Shown: positions 1-8,176 of the stretch, piece by piece | Position numbering within the stretch: the stretch's first letter is position 1 | How the letters are laid out: each line of letters starts with the position of its first letter | Assembly: GCF_000505665.1 (NCBI RefSeq) | Contig: NC_023033.1 | Location: 930,001-994,000, forward strand | Direction of reading: 5' to 3' | Length of the DNA: 64,000 nucleotides | From: Thermosynechococcus sp. NK55a | GTDB taxonomy: Bacteria > Cyanobacteriota > Cyanobacteriia > Thermosynechococcales > Thermosynechococcaceae | Notes under the pieces: model-generated | Seen by the model: the letters and a program-made list of their open reading frames with translations, nothing else | Databases searched by the model: none | Told to the model about the DNA's origin: nothing | Program-made: the position numbers and the translations under genes

Positions 1-1
1 T

Positions 2-1402
2 ATTGCCGAGAGGGAAACCTTCTTAGTGGTTTACCCTGATGACGGTGCAACTTCCGCCACCAAATTACCAGAAACCCCTGAACCGACCCCTGTAGATCTT
101 CCTGAAACCCTGGTGGGGGTTCCTGCCCCGCAGCCAACCGCTCCCTCAGCGATACCCCTAACACTGCCCCCTGATTTACCAGAAACCCAACTGCCGGTTC
201 CCGAAGCCTTGAGAACAATGCCGCCGACCCCTAGCGTCCCCAGTGTTGATTTGCCTGAAACACCACTGACGCCACCAGAACCACTGACCACCCCAGAACT
301 GACCTCGACACCATCCACCCCATTCACCACCAGGGTGGACTTGCCTGAAACCCAATTGTCAACCCCAGATGCCCCTAGGGGAGAGCGGTCGGAAAGAGAG
401 CCATCTAACCCTGACCTCTTGACCTCGATGCCTGCGGAGCCCACCCCGCTTTCAGGGATGATTCCCCCCAGGACAGTCCCCTCCCCTCCACCCCCAACCA
501 CAGAAACGCAAGAAACGCAAACACCGACTGGCACCGAGCCCAAAACCACCGCCATTTCTGACATCGCCACAGAACCCAGTGAACCGCTGCCACAAACGGT
601 TGGCGGACGCTACCGAGTCCTGAGTCAACTGGGGCAAGGTGGATTTGGCCGCACGTTCTTGGCTGCGGATTTACACCTGCCGGATCATCCGATTTGCGTC
701 GTCAAGCAGTTGGTGCCCTCCCGTAAGGATGAACGCTTTTTGGCCATTGCCCGTCGCCTCTTTCAGCGGGAAGCAGAAACCTTAGCCCAATTGGGTGAGC
801 ACCAGCGCATCCCTCGATTACTGGCCTACTTTGAGGAGGGGGGATATTTCTATCTCACCCAAGAGTATGTGGATGGCGAATCCCTCAAAGAGGAGTTTGA
901 AAAGAAAGTTACTCTCTCCCAAGGGGAAGCGGTTGTGATTCTCAAGAGTATTCTGGAAATTTTGCAGTACGTGCATCAGTTTGGCGTCGTGCATCGGGAT
1001 ATTAAGCCCGCCAACATCATACGCCGCCGCAGTGATCAACAGCTGTTTTTGATTGACTTTGGCGCAGTCCGCCATGTCCAGCCAGAGGATCTGCTCCAGC
1101 ATGGCAAATACACGATCTCGATTGGTACCCGTGGTTATGCGCCTAGCGAGCAAATGGCAGGACGCCCCGTGATTGCCAGTGATATTTACTCTTTGGGCAT
1201 GGTAATTGTTGAAGGTCTGACGGGGCTCGCTCCGATGGATTTACCCTCTGATCCCCACAGTGGTGATATTGTCTGGCAGCCGGGACGGCATCTTTCGCCG
1301 CAGTTTGTTGCCATTATCAATAAAATGATCAAGTATAACTTTCGCGATCGCTACCAGAGTGCTGTGGAAGTGCTCACTGACCTCGCCAAAGCTGGTTTAT
1401 AG
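2..1402 (+). CDS. Serine/threonine protein kinase with Pro/Thr-rich DLPET-repeat linker (5' truncated by window)
   Basis: A Hanks-type kinase domain fills the C-terminal half from about nt 600. It has a glycine loop (GQGGFG), the VVKQL lysine, the catalytic HRDIKPAN loop near nt 990, a DFGAVR Mg-binding loop near nt 1057 and GTRGYAPSEQ in the activation segment. It should phosphorylate Ser/Thr on unknown partners. The roughly 190 residues before it are low-complexity Pro/Thr/Glu and carry four DLPET copies and one KLPET. This is probably a flexible linker to an N-terminal domain outside the window. The frame is open from nt 2 with no stop, so GTG 26 is not necessarily the start. It lies about 140 bp upstream of psbE on the same strand. 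No transmembrane segment is visible in the part seen. Confidence 0.88.
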   Translation: MAERETFLVVYPDDGATSATKLPETPEPTPVDLPETLVGVPAPQPTAPSAIPLTLPPDLPETQLPVPEALRTMPPTPSVPSVDLPETPLTPPEPLTTPELTSTPSTPFTTRVDLPETQLSTPDAPRGERSEREPSNPDLLTSMPAEPTPLSGMIPPRTVPSPPPPTTETQETQTPTGTEPKTTAISDIATEPSEPLPQTVGGRYRVLSQLGQGGFGRTFLAADLHLPDHPICVVKQLVPSRKDERFLAIARRLFQREAETLAQLGEHQRIPRLLAYFEEGGYFYLTQEYVDGESLKEEFEKKVTLSQGEAVVILKSILEILQYVHQFGVVHRDIKPANIIRRRSDQQLFLIDFGAVRHVQPEDLLQHGKYTISIGTRGYAPSEQMAGRPVIASDIYSLGMVIVEGLTGLAPMDLPSDPHSGDIVWQPGRHLSPQFVAIINKMIKYNFRDRYQSAVEVLTDLAKAGL

Positions 1403-1469
1403 CCTCAAAGATGGTATGTTCTTGCCTGAGGGAACAGGTGTGGGCTTCCGATGGCCAAAGCTCAATCCT

Positions 1470-1490
1470 TGTGAAAAAAGGCTGTATGAT
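1470..1490 (+). promoter_or_regulatory. psbE promoter element with -10 TATGAT
   Basis: A TATGAT -10-like hexamer at 1485-1490 is preceded directly by TGTGAAAAAAGGCTGTAT (1470-1487). The same 18 bases recur at 25072-25089 over the -10 box of the STAS gene. The predicted start of transcription is about 45 nt before the psbE GTG. There is no good -35 at normal spacing, which suggests activator dependence or recognition through the conserved block. This is inference from sequence only. Confidence 0.55.
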
Positions 1491-1541
1491 AGAAAGTAGC
1501 GTTTCCTTTTTTAACATTAGACACTTTGGAGGCATCGCAAC

Positions 1542-1796
1542 GTGGCTGGAACGACAGGAGAACGACCATTTTCCGACATTATTACCAGTGTCCGTTATTG
1601 GGTGATTCATAGCATCACCATTCCGGCGTTGTTCATTGCTGGCTGGCTCTTTGTCAGCACCGGTTTGGCCTATGATGTGTTTGGCACACCACGCCCCGAT
1701 AGCTACTATGCTCAGGAACAGCGGTCGATTCCTCTGGTGACCGATCGCTTTGAAGCCAAACAACAAGTCGAAACCTTCTTAGAAGAGTTGAAGTAG
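1542..1796 (+). CDS. psbE: Cytochrome b559 alpha subunit PsbE
   Basis: The 84-residue alpha subunit of photosystem II cytochrome b559 has one transmembrane helix (about 19-40). Histidine 23 in WVIHSIT is the axial haem ligand, paired with the histidine of PsbF. It is needed for PSII assembly and photoprotective electron flow in the thylakoid. The start is GTG, supported by GGAGG at 1528-1532, nine bases upstream. It is first in psbEFLJ, with 7 nt to psbF. In many cyanobacteria ycf48 and a rubredoxin gene precede it; here a kinase gene does. Confidence 0.98.
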   Translation: MAGTTGERPFSDIITSVRYWVIHSITIPALFIAGWLFVSTGLAYDVFGTPRPDSYYAQEQRSIPLVTDRFEAKQQVETFLEELK

Positions 1797-1803
1797 GATT
1801 GCC

Positions 1804-1941
1804 ATGACCAGTAACACACCCAATCAAGAACCCGTTTCTTACCCAATTTTTACGGTCCGCTGGGTGGCCGTTCACACTCTCGCTGTGCCCACGATTTTCT
1901 TCCTCGGGGCGATCGCGGCAATGCAGTTTATCCAACGTTAG
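1804..1941 (+). CDS. psbF: Cytochrome b559 beta subunit PsbF
   Basis: This 45-residue protein was read directly from the sequence. It has a single transmembrane helix and histidine 24 (VAVHTLA), which supplies the second haem ligand of cytochrome b559. It ends in FIQR, as expected for the family. It forms a heterodimer with PsbE at the periphery of photosystem II. It follows psbE by 7 nt and precedes psbL by 12 nt, so it is certainly co-transcribed. Confidence 0.97.
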
Positions 1942-1953
1942 GAGGGTGCACCC

Positions 1954-2067
1954 ATGGAACCGAATCCCAATCGTCAGCCGGTCGAACTGAATCGCACCTC
2001 CCTGTACCTAGGGTTGCTGCTGATCTTGGTTCTTGCGTTGCTCTTTTCAAGCTACTTCTTTAACTAA
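1954..2067 (+). CDS. psbL: Photosystem II protein PsbL
   Basis: A 37-residue single-helix photosystem II subunit. The hydrophilic N-terminus ([18 protein letters not shown]) is followed by a leucine-rich helix and the SSYFFN end typical of PsbL. It lies at the PSII monomer interface and helps keep quinone electron transfer forward. GGAGG at 1941-1945 is its ribosome binding site and begins on the last base of the psbF stop codon. Third gene of psbEFLJ. Confidence 0.97.
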
Positions 2068-2106
2068 ATTTCTGCATCTATAACTGAATCTGCTTAGGAG
2101 GAATTG

Positions 2107-2229
2107 ATGATGTCTGAAGGCGGACGCATTCCCCTCTGGATTGTGGCTACAGTGGCCGGCATGGGAGTGATTGTGATTGTGGGGCTGTTCTTCTACGGTG
2201 CTTACGCTGGTCTGGGCTCCTCTCTCTAG
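2107..2229 (+). CDS. psbJ: Photosystem II protein PsbJ
   Basis: A 40-residue single-helix photosystem II protein ([15 protein letters not shown]...). PsbJ sits near the plastoquinone exchange channel and influences QA to QB transfer and PSII assembly. Two ATG codons stand in tandem at 2107 and 2110 behind an AGGAATTG ribosome binding site. The stop TAG shares the palindrome CTAG (2226-2229) with the stop of the convergent permease gene, so no terminator separates the two. Confidence 0.97.
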
Positions 2230-3082
2230 AGATTGGGGTCTTGACGCGTGCGCAATTGTAGCCACAGGAGTCCAAGGGTAACCCCCAAAAGCAGCGTTGC
2301 TGCAGCAGCCGCATAGCCAAAGTCAAATAATGCAAACGCCTGTTGGTAAATATAAAATACCAGCAGGTTTGTTGTATCCAGGGGGCCGCCACCCGTTACC
2401 ACATAGACCTGCTCAAAACTGCGTAACGTGAAAATCGTTGTTGTTACAAACACTAGAACTAAAGTGGGTCGCAGCCCCGGCAGCGTAATGTGGCGAAATT
2501 GTTGCCAAGCATTGGCACCATCGAGAAGTGCGGCTTCATAGCGATCGCGGGGAATCGTTTGCAGCCCCGCCAAAAAGACAACCAAATTAAATCCCAACTG
2601 CTTCCAGCTACTGAGCAAAATCAGCACTGGCATTGCCCAGGTCGGATCACTGAGCCAAGCAATCGGTTGCCCCCCGAAGGTTTGTACCAGTTGATTCACG
2701 GGGCCGTCGGTTTGAAACAGCCACCGAAACCCTAGGCCTGCGGCCACAATTGAGGTCATAGTGGGTAAAAAGTAGGCCGTACGGAGCCAATCCCGTCCCT
2801 TGATCCCTTGGTTGAGACCCACCGCCAAGAATAAGGGCAGCACCATCGTCGGTAGCACCGTTGCCACTGTGAAATAGAGAGTATTGCCAATCACCTGCCA
2901 AAAGTCTGGACTGAGGAGTAACTGTTGATAATTGTGCAGGCCAACCCAACGCGCCCCCTCTTGACTAAAACCACCCGTCGTAAAACTGAGATAGACAAGG
3001 TACAAAATTGGCAAAAAACAAAAATTGTCAGAAACAAAAGTGCAGGTAGAAGGAATAACCAAGCTACCCCGGTTGATGACAA
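2226..3082 (-). CDS. MalF/UgpA-type ABC transporter permease, frameshifted near its N-terminus
   Basis: The inner-membrane permease has the MalF-type EAA loop ([21 protein letters not shown]) near the C-terminus, which docks on the ATPase of a carbohydrate or polyol importer. The first helix ([19 protein letters not shown]) lies in one frame and the rest, from [11 protein letters not shown], in the next frame. One extra T in the T6 run (plus-strand A 3013-3018) would join them into a normal permease of about 285 residues. The likely start is TTG 3082; the ATG at 3089 belongs to the wrong frame. No partner permease, binding protein or ATPase lies nearby. Either a sequencing error, slippage or a recent lesion explains the break. 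Confidence 0.75.
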
Positions 3083-3239
3083 AAAACATTCCCCAATCGT
3101 AGGAATTGCGATCGCGCCATTAGCAAAGATGATGACCTCAAAATTTCGTCTGGCTATAAATTCAATCCTAGGGGAGTGGCGCCCGAAATTGGAAATGATA
3201 AGATCAAAATCAAAACGCACGCCAGCTTGGGGAGATGCT

Positions 3240-4229
3240 GTGATTCACACTGCGCCATTGCCCACGACTAGCCCCTCTCACATTTCTGACCATAGTCGTC
3301 TAAAGCTGTTTTCGGGTTCTGCCAACATTGCCCTTGCTCAGGAAATTGCCTGCTACCTTGGTATTGATCTCGGCCCAATGGTGCGTAAGCGATTTGCCGA
3401 TGGCGAGCTGTATGTGCAGATTCAAGAGTCGATTCGCGGTTGTGATGTCTACCTGATTCAGCCCTGTTGCCGACCTGTCAATGACCACCTGATGGAACTG
3501 CTGATCATGGTGGATGCCTGCCGCCGCGCCTCAGCTCGTCAAGTGACTGCAGTGATTCCCTACTATGGCTATGCCCGTGCCGATCGCAAGACAGCAGGCC
3601 GCGAATCCATTACCGCCAAACTAGTGGCCAACCTGATTACCCAAGCAGGTGCCAGTCGTGTCTTGGCTATGGACCTGCACTCAGCCCAAATTCAAGGCTA
3701 CTTCGACATTCCCGTGGATCACGTCTATGGTTCACCCGTGCTCCTTGACTACCTGCGCAGCAAAAATCTAGAGGATATTGTGGTGGTCTCACCGGATGTG
3801 GGTGGAGTAGCGCGGGCCCGTGCCTTTGCCAATAAGCTTGATGATGCGCCCCTAGCGATTATTGATAAGCGCCGCCAAGCCCACAATGTGGCCGAGGTGA
3901 TGAATGTGGTGGGTGATGTTAAGGGCAAAACAGCGGTACTCGTGGATGACATGATTGATACAGCCGGCACCATTTTAGAGGGGGCGCGACTCCTACGCCG
4001 CGAAGGTGCCAAAGAAGTCTATGCCTGTGCCACCCATGCCGTCTTTTCGCCACCGGCGATTGAGCGGCTCCAAGGGGGCGATTTTGAAGAGGTGATTGTG
4101 ACCAATACGATCCCTGTGCCGGAAACGCAACGCTTTCCCCAGCTCACGGTGCTCTCGGTGGCTAGTATTCTTGGAGAAACCATTTGGCGGATCCATGAAG
4201 ATAGCTCTGTGAGCAGCATGTTCCGCTAA
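3240..4229 (+). CDS. prs: Ribose-phosphate pyrophosphokinase (PRPP synthase)
   Basis: It makes PRPP from ribose 5-phosphate and ATP, feeding purine, pyrimidine, His and Trp synthesis. It shows RKRFADGELYVQIQESIRG near the N-terminus, the YYGYARADRKTAGRE ATP-site region and the PRPP loop VLVDDMIDTAGT. I chose GTG 3240 (329 residues) because GGGGAG sits five bases upstream and the N-terminus then aligns in length with other cyanobacterial Prs proteins. ATG 3195 in the same frame (344 residues) is the alternative, and the frame happens to stay open back to 2925. It precedes purH, a sensible metabolic pairing. Confidence 0.93.
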   Translation: MIHTAPLPTTSPSHISDHSRLKLFSGSANIALAQEIACYLGIDLGPMVRKRFADGELYVQIQESIRGCDVYLIQPCCRPVNDHLMELLIMVDACRRASARQVTAVIPYYGYARADRKTAGRESITAKLVANLITQAGASRVLAMDLHSAQIQGYFDIPVDHVYGSPVLLDYLRSKNLEDIVVVSPDVGGVARARAFANKLDDAPLAIIDKRRQAHNVAEVMNVVGDVKGKTAVLVDDMIDTAGTILEGARLLRREGAKEVYACATHAVFSPPAIERLQGGDFEEVIVTNTIPVPETQRFPQLTVLSVASILGETIWRIHEDSSVSSMFR

Positions 4230-4265
4230 AATAGGGGTTCTTGGTCGCCGAGGAGGATTGCAGGC

Positions 4266-5822
4266 ATGGGGCGAATTGCCTTGCTCAGCACCAGTAATAA
4301 GCAGGGGCTGGTGGAGTTGGCTACGGCCTTGGTGCAGGAGTTTGGCTTTACGCTCCTGAGTAGTGGTGGCACCGCAAAGACCTTGCAGGCGGCGGGGATT
4401 CCTGTGACAACAGTCTCTGAGTACACAGGGGCACCAGAAATTCTTGGTGGACGGGTCAAGACCCTGCACCCGAAAATCCATGGCGGCATTTTGGCACGGC
4501 GCGATCGCCCCCAAGACGAGGCCGATCTGCAAGCCCAAGCCATTCATCCCATTGATTTAGTGGTTGTTAACCTCTACCCCTTTGCCGAAACAATTGCCCA
4601 ACCCAACGTCACCCTTGCCGAGGCCATCGAGCAAATTGATATTGGTGGGCCGACGCTGATTCGCGCTGCCGCGAAAAACCATGCCCATGTGACAGTGTTG
4701 GTAGATCCCAGTCAGTATGAAACTTACCTTCAGGAATTACGATTATACGGGGAAGCCCAACCTGCCTTCCGCCTAGCCTGTGCCCAACAAGCGTTTGCTC
4801 TAACAGCCAGTTACGATCAGGCGATCGCTGAGTATCTTCAAGAAATAACGTCCGCCGGTACGGAACCAGACATTCTCCCCCCCGTTTTTCACCTCACCGG
4901 ACGGCAAAAACAAGTCCTGCGCTATGGCGAAAACCCCCATCAACGGGCTTCTTGGTACATCCGTGGGGCACACCCCAGGGGTTGGGCCGCTGCCCACCTG
5001 CTCCAGGGAAAAGAACTCAGTTACAATAACCTGCTAGATTTAGAAGCCGCACGGGCAGTGATCAGTGAATTCCTAGGGGACAGTGCCCCCGCTGCCGTCA
5101 TTATTAAACACACCAATCCCTGTGGCGTCGCTGAAGGCAAAACCCTAGTGGAAGCCTATGAACGGGCCTTTGCAGCCGATAGTGTCTCTGCCTTTGGCGG
5201 TATTGTTGCCCTAAACCGCCCCTTGGATGTGGCCACTGCTGAAGCCTTAACCCGTACTTTTTTAGAGTGTGTGGTGGCTCCCGCCTGTGAGGAAGCGGCA
5301 CTGCCGATCCTGAAAACCAAGCCCAAGATGCGGGTTCTCACCTTACCTGAGTTGCATACTGCTCCGACCACGGCAATTCAAACCATTGCCGGCGGCTTTC
5401 TTGTCCAAGATATTCACCCCCTCCCCATTGATCCAGAGGCATGGCAGGTGGTCACAGCCACTGAACCCAGCCCAGAGTTGATGGCGGAACTGATCTTTGC
5501 CTGGAAAGTTGTGAAGCACGTCAAGTCCAATGCCATTGTTGTCAGTCGCGATCGCCAAACCCAAGGGATTGGGGCTGGTCAAATGAATCGGGTCGGTGCT
5601 GTGGAAATTGCCCTCAGTCATGCTGGTGAGGCGGCGCGGGGGGGAGTGCTGGCCAGTGATGGCTTCTTCCCTTTTGCCGATTCTGTGGAAGCGGCTGCCC
5701 TTGCCGGTATTGCTGCCATTATTCAACCGGGGGGCAGTCTGCGCGATAGTGAATCTATCGAAGCAGCTAATGCAGCGGGAATTGCTATGGTCTTTACCAA
5801 CCGGCGACACTTCCGCCACTAG
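4266..5822 (+). CDS. purH: Bifunctional AICAR transformylase / IMP cyclohydrolase
   Basis: It catalyses the last two steps of purine synthesis: AICAR formylation with 10-formyl-tetrahydrofolate, then ring closure to IMP. The N-terminal MGS-like cyclohydrolase domain (about 1-190) includes LLSSGGTAKTL and GRVKTLHPKIHGGIL. The transformylase domain (about 200-518) includes the RYGENPHQ and IKHTNPCG motifs. Length 518 is normal for the family. An AGGAGG-like site precedes ATG 4266. It lies 36 bp after prs on the same strand, so both may form a purine transcription unit. Confidence 0.97.
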   Translation: MGRIALLSTSNKQGLVELATALVQEFGFTLLSSGGTAKTLQAAGIPVTTVSEYTGAPEILGGRVKTLHPKIHGGILARRDRPQDEADLQAQAIHPIDLVVVNLYPFAETIAQPNVTLAEAIEQIDIGGPTLIRAAAKNHAHVTVLVDPSQYETYLQELRLYGEAQPAFRLACAQQAFALTASYDQAIAEYLQEITSAGTEPDILPPVFHLTGRQKQVLRYGENPHQRASWYIRGAHPRGWAAAHLLQGKELSYNNLLDLEAARAVISEFLGDSAPAAVIIKHTNPCGVAEGKTLVEAYERAFAADSVSAFGGIVALNRPLDVATAEALTRTFLECVVAPACEEAALPILKTKPKMRVLTLPELHTAPTTAIQTIAGGFLVQDIHPLPIDPEAWQVVTATEPSPELMAELIFAWKVVKHVKSNAIVVSRDRQTQGIGAGQMNRVGAVEIALSHAGEAARGGVLASDGFFPFADSVEAAALAGIAAIIQPGGSLRDSESIEAANAAGIAMVFTNRRHFRH

Positions 5823-5831
5823 GAAAGCGCA

Positions 5832-6926
5832 ATGGCAGTGCGGCTTGGCATTATCAGTGATCCCCACATTGCCCTGCCGGAGACAATTCCGACAGATTAC
5901 CCGCCTATTTTTCTTTATGAAATTAGTATCCCTGCCTTTGAAGCCGCCGTCACCCATCTCCTTGATCTCGGCATTGATGCCCTGCTGATTCCTGGCGACC
6001 TGACACGGGATGGTGAAGTGGCAAACCACCACTGGCTCAGTACCTATTTACAAACACTGTCGGTGCCCTGTTATGTGATTCCCGGAAACCACGATGTGCC
6101 TCTACCGCTAGGGGACAACAGCCGCATTGGCTGGGCTGACTTTCCCCAGTGGTATGCCCATGCGGGCTATGGCAACGCTGGCAAGCATTACTACCAAGCC
6201 CTACTTGCAGAAAATCTGCAACTGATTGCCCTCAACTCCAACCAATTCAGTCCAACAGGACAACAGCTGGGAGTCGTCGATCAAGGGCAGTTGGCATGGT
6301 TAGCGGCTCTATTGGCAGAACCCTTTGCCGGACTACGCCTGGTCATGATTCACCACAATGTCCTTGAGCACTGGCCACAGCAGAGCCAAAGCCCGATGGG
6401 GCAGCGCTACCTCTTGGAGAATCGGGCAGAGCTATTGAACCTGTTGCGCTCGGCGGGGGTGGCGTTGGTCTTAACCGGACATCTCCATGTCCAAGACATT
6501 GCCTATGAGCAGGGGTTGTTTGACCTAACGACCGGTTCCCTCGTCAGCTATCCCCATCCCTATCGTCGTCTCATTTTGCAGGAACACCCCCAAGGGGGCT
6601 GGCAGGTGGCCGTGGAATCCTACCGCATTGAATCCCTGAAGGCCTATCCCACCTTGAGTGACCTCTCCCGCCAATGGATGCTGCAGCGCGGCGCGGGGTT
6701 TATGGTGCGCTTTCTGACATTGCCGCCCTTTAATTTATCGGAAACTGAGGCCAAGCCCCTCGCCCAAGCCCTATCCTCCCTCTGGCCAGACATTGCCCAA
6801 GGAGATACCCAAGTCATGCTACCGACTTTACCGGAACCCTTGGCCGCCTACTTTGCTCAGTTTAACCACAGGCCACCAAGGGAGCATCCCCAGCTCCGGG
6901 ACAACAATACAGTCTTTGTGATTTAA
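5832..6926 (+). CDS. Calcineurin-like metallophosphoesterase (CpdA-type)
   Basis: A 364-residue cytosolic phosphoesterase with the dimetal motifs in order: SDPH near residue 9, GDLTRDGE near 55, GNHD near 83, a metal-binding HH pair near 174, and TGHLH near 215. The order is typical of class III cyclic-nucleotide phosphodiesterases and related hydrolases. The substrate cannot be assigned from sequence. The region after 240 is a family-specific extension. It begins 9 bp after purH and is probably co-transcribed with it. Confidence 0.85.
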   Translation: MAVRLGIISDPHIALPETIPTDYPPIFLYEISIPAFEAAVTHLLDLGIDALLIPGDLTRDGEVANHHWLSTYLQTLSVPCYVIPGNHDVPLPLGDNSRIGWADFPQWYAHAGYGNAGKHYYQALLAENLQLIALNSNQFSPTGQQLGVVDQGQLAWLAALLAEPFAGLRLVMIHHNVLEHWPQQSQSPMGQRYLLENRAELLNLLRSAGVALVLTGHLHVQDIAYEQGLFDLTTGSLVSYPHPYRRLILQEHPQGGWQVAVESYRIESLKAYPTLSDLSRQWMLQRGAGFMVRFLTLPPFNLSETEAKPLAQALSSLWPDIAQGDTQVMLPTLPEPLAAYFAQFNHRPPREHPQLRDNNTVFVI

Positions 6927-6973
6927 GTCTTTGCGATTTAGCTGATGCAAATTCCCTTTGCTTTCCCTTTGCT

Positions 6974-7004
6974 TTGACGGCATTGTCCCAAAACCTGTTC
7001 TAAT
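6974..7004 (+). promoter_or_regulatory. Candidate promoter for the AI-2E family gene
   Basis: TTGACG (6974-6979) and TCTAAT (6999-7004) are separated by 19 bp, a little longer than ideal. Transcription would begin near 7011, leaving a short leader before GTG 7037. A near-tandem TTCCCTTTGC duplication lies just upstream (about 6950-6972). Confidence 0.45.
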
Positions 7005-7036
7005 AGGGGGTTGAGGCAGGAATTGGATGCAAAGTA

Positions 7037-8176
7037 GTGACATTTGGTCAGTGGATTGGCTTGCTGGTACTGGGGATGTGTCTTTACATCCTCTGGGAAA
7101 TTCGCCAAGTGTTACTCTTGGTCTTTTTGGCGGTAGTCTTGGCAACGGCCCTCAACTGGCTGCAACTGCGGCTCCAAGGCTGGGGACTGCAACGGGGGCG
7201 GGCGATCGCCATCAGTATTAGCTTGACTTTCCTGATCATCTTTGGCTTCTTTTGGATGATTATTCCTCCCTTTTTACAGGAAGCGCAGCAACTGGGTGTG
7301 TTGATTCCCAAGGGTCTAGAACGGGTGGAAGCATGGCTGGATGGCATGGCTCATCTCTTACCCAGTGGTGGCCTTGACGACACACCGATGATCAATCGAC
7401 TGATCGCCCAATTGGAACCATTTCTCCAGCAAATCCTTAACAATTTCTTTGCTCTGTTTTCCAATACCCTGGCGGTCTTACTGAATACGCTGTTGGTCCT
7501 GGTGCTGACGGTGATGCTAGTGATTGATCCTCAGCCCTATCGCCGAGGGTTTATTCGCCTGTTTCCAGCATTTTACCGTTCTCGCATTGACACCATCCTC
7601 AGGGAAAGTGAACAGGCACTCTTGGCTTGGCTAGCAGGGACAGGCTTGAATATGGTGGTGATTGGCGTCGTCAGTGGCCTTGCGCTGGCTCTATTGGGAG
7701 TGCGGTTGGTCTTAGCCAATGCCTTCCTCGCAGGACTTCTAGAAGCTATTCCCAATATCGGCCCTGCCCTCAGTGTAATTCCGCCAATGATTATTGCGTT
7801 TATTGATGATCCATGGCAGTCGGTGGCTGTTCTCATTGCCTACATTCTGATTCAACAGTTGGAACAATACCTGCTGGTGCCCGTTGTCATGGCCAAACAG
7901 GTGGCTCTACTGCCTGCTGTGACGCTGGTGTCCCAAATTATTTTTGCTATCTTCTTTGGTTTTCTAGGCTTACTACTGGCACTGCCTCTAGTGATTGTGG
8001 GTCAGATTTGGTTTACGGAAATTGTGCTCAAGGACATTCTGGATCGCTGGCAGGCCAGCCCGCCACCTGAAGTGTCAAATCCACCAATTTTGCCCCTGCC
8101 CCCGGCGAGCCCACCTGCTCCCGCAAGTCCTGCCGCATCTGCTCCAATTTCTGAGGATGATTCAGTAGATCAATAA
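7037..8176 (+). CDS. AI-2E family transporter (PerM/YdiK-like membrane protein)
   Basis: A 379-residue polytopic inner-membrane protein with about eight hydrophobic segments and the family layout: paired helices at the N-terminus, an amphipathic middle (110-150) and the conserved LLEAIPNIGPALSVIP stretch followed by LEQYLLVPVVM. Members export small molecules or ions; autoinducer-2 transport should not be assumed here. The final 45 residues are Pro/Ala-rich and overlap the convergent glycosyltransferase gene by 149 bp. The start is GTG 7037. An ATG at 7027 is in another frame and is discarded. Confidence 0.88.
   Translation: MTFGQWIGLLVLGMCLYILWEIRQVLLLVFLAVVLATALNWLQLRLQGWGLQRGRAIAISISLTFLIIFGFFWMIIPPFLQEAQQLGVLIPKGLERVEAWLDGMAHLLPSGGLDDTPMINRLIAQLEPFLQQILNNFFALFSNTLAVLLNTLLVLVLTVMLVIDPQPYRRGFIRLFPAFYRSRIDTILRESEQALLAWLAGTGLNMVVIGVVSGLALALLGVRLVLANAFLAGLLEAIPNIGPALSVIPPMIIAFIDDPWQSVAVLIAYILIQQLEQYLLVPVVMAKQVALLPAVTLVSQIIFAIFFGFLGLLLALPLVIVGQIWFTEIVLKDILDRWQASPPPEVSNPPILPLPPASPPAPASPAASAPISEDDSVDQ

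Noticed and set aside
31-570. 179-residue minus-strand ORF rich in Ser/Gly/Val
   Set aside because: It mirrors the Pro/Thr-rich DLPET linker of the kinase on the opposite strand.
2925-3239. 105-residue N-terminal extension of PRPP synthase
   Set aside because: The open stretch lies antisense to the permease gene and is basic low-quality sequence; family length and the ribosome binding site favour GTG 3240.
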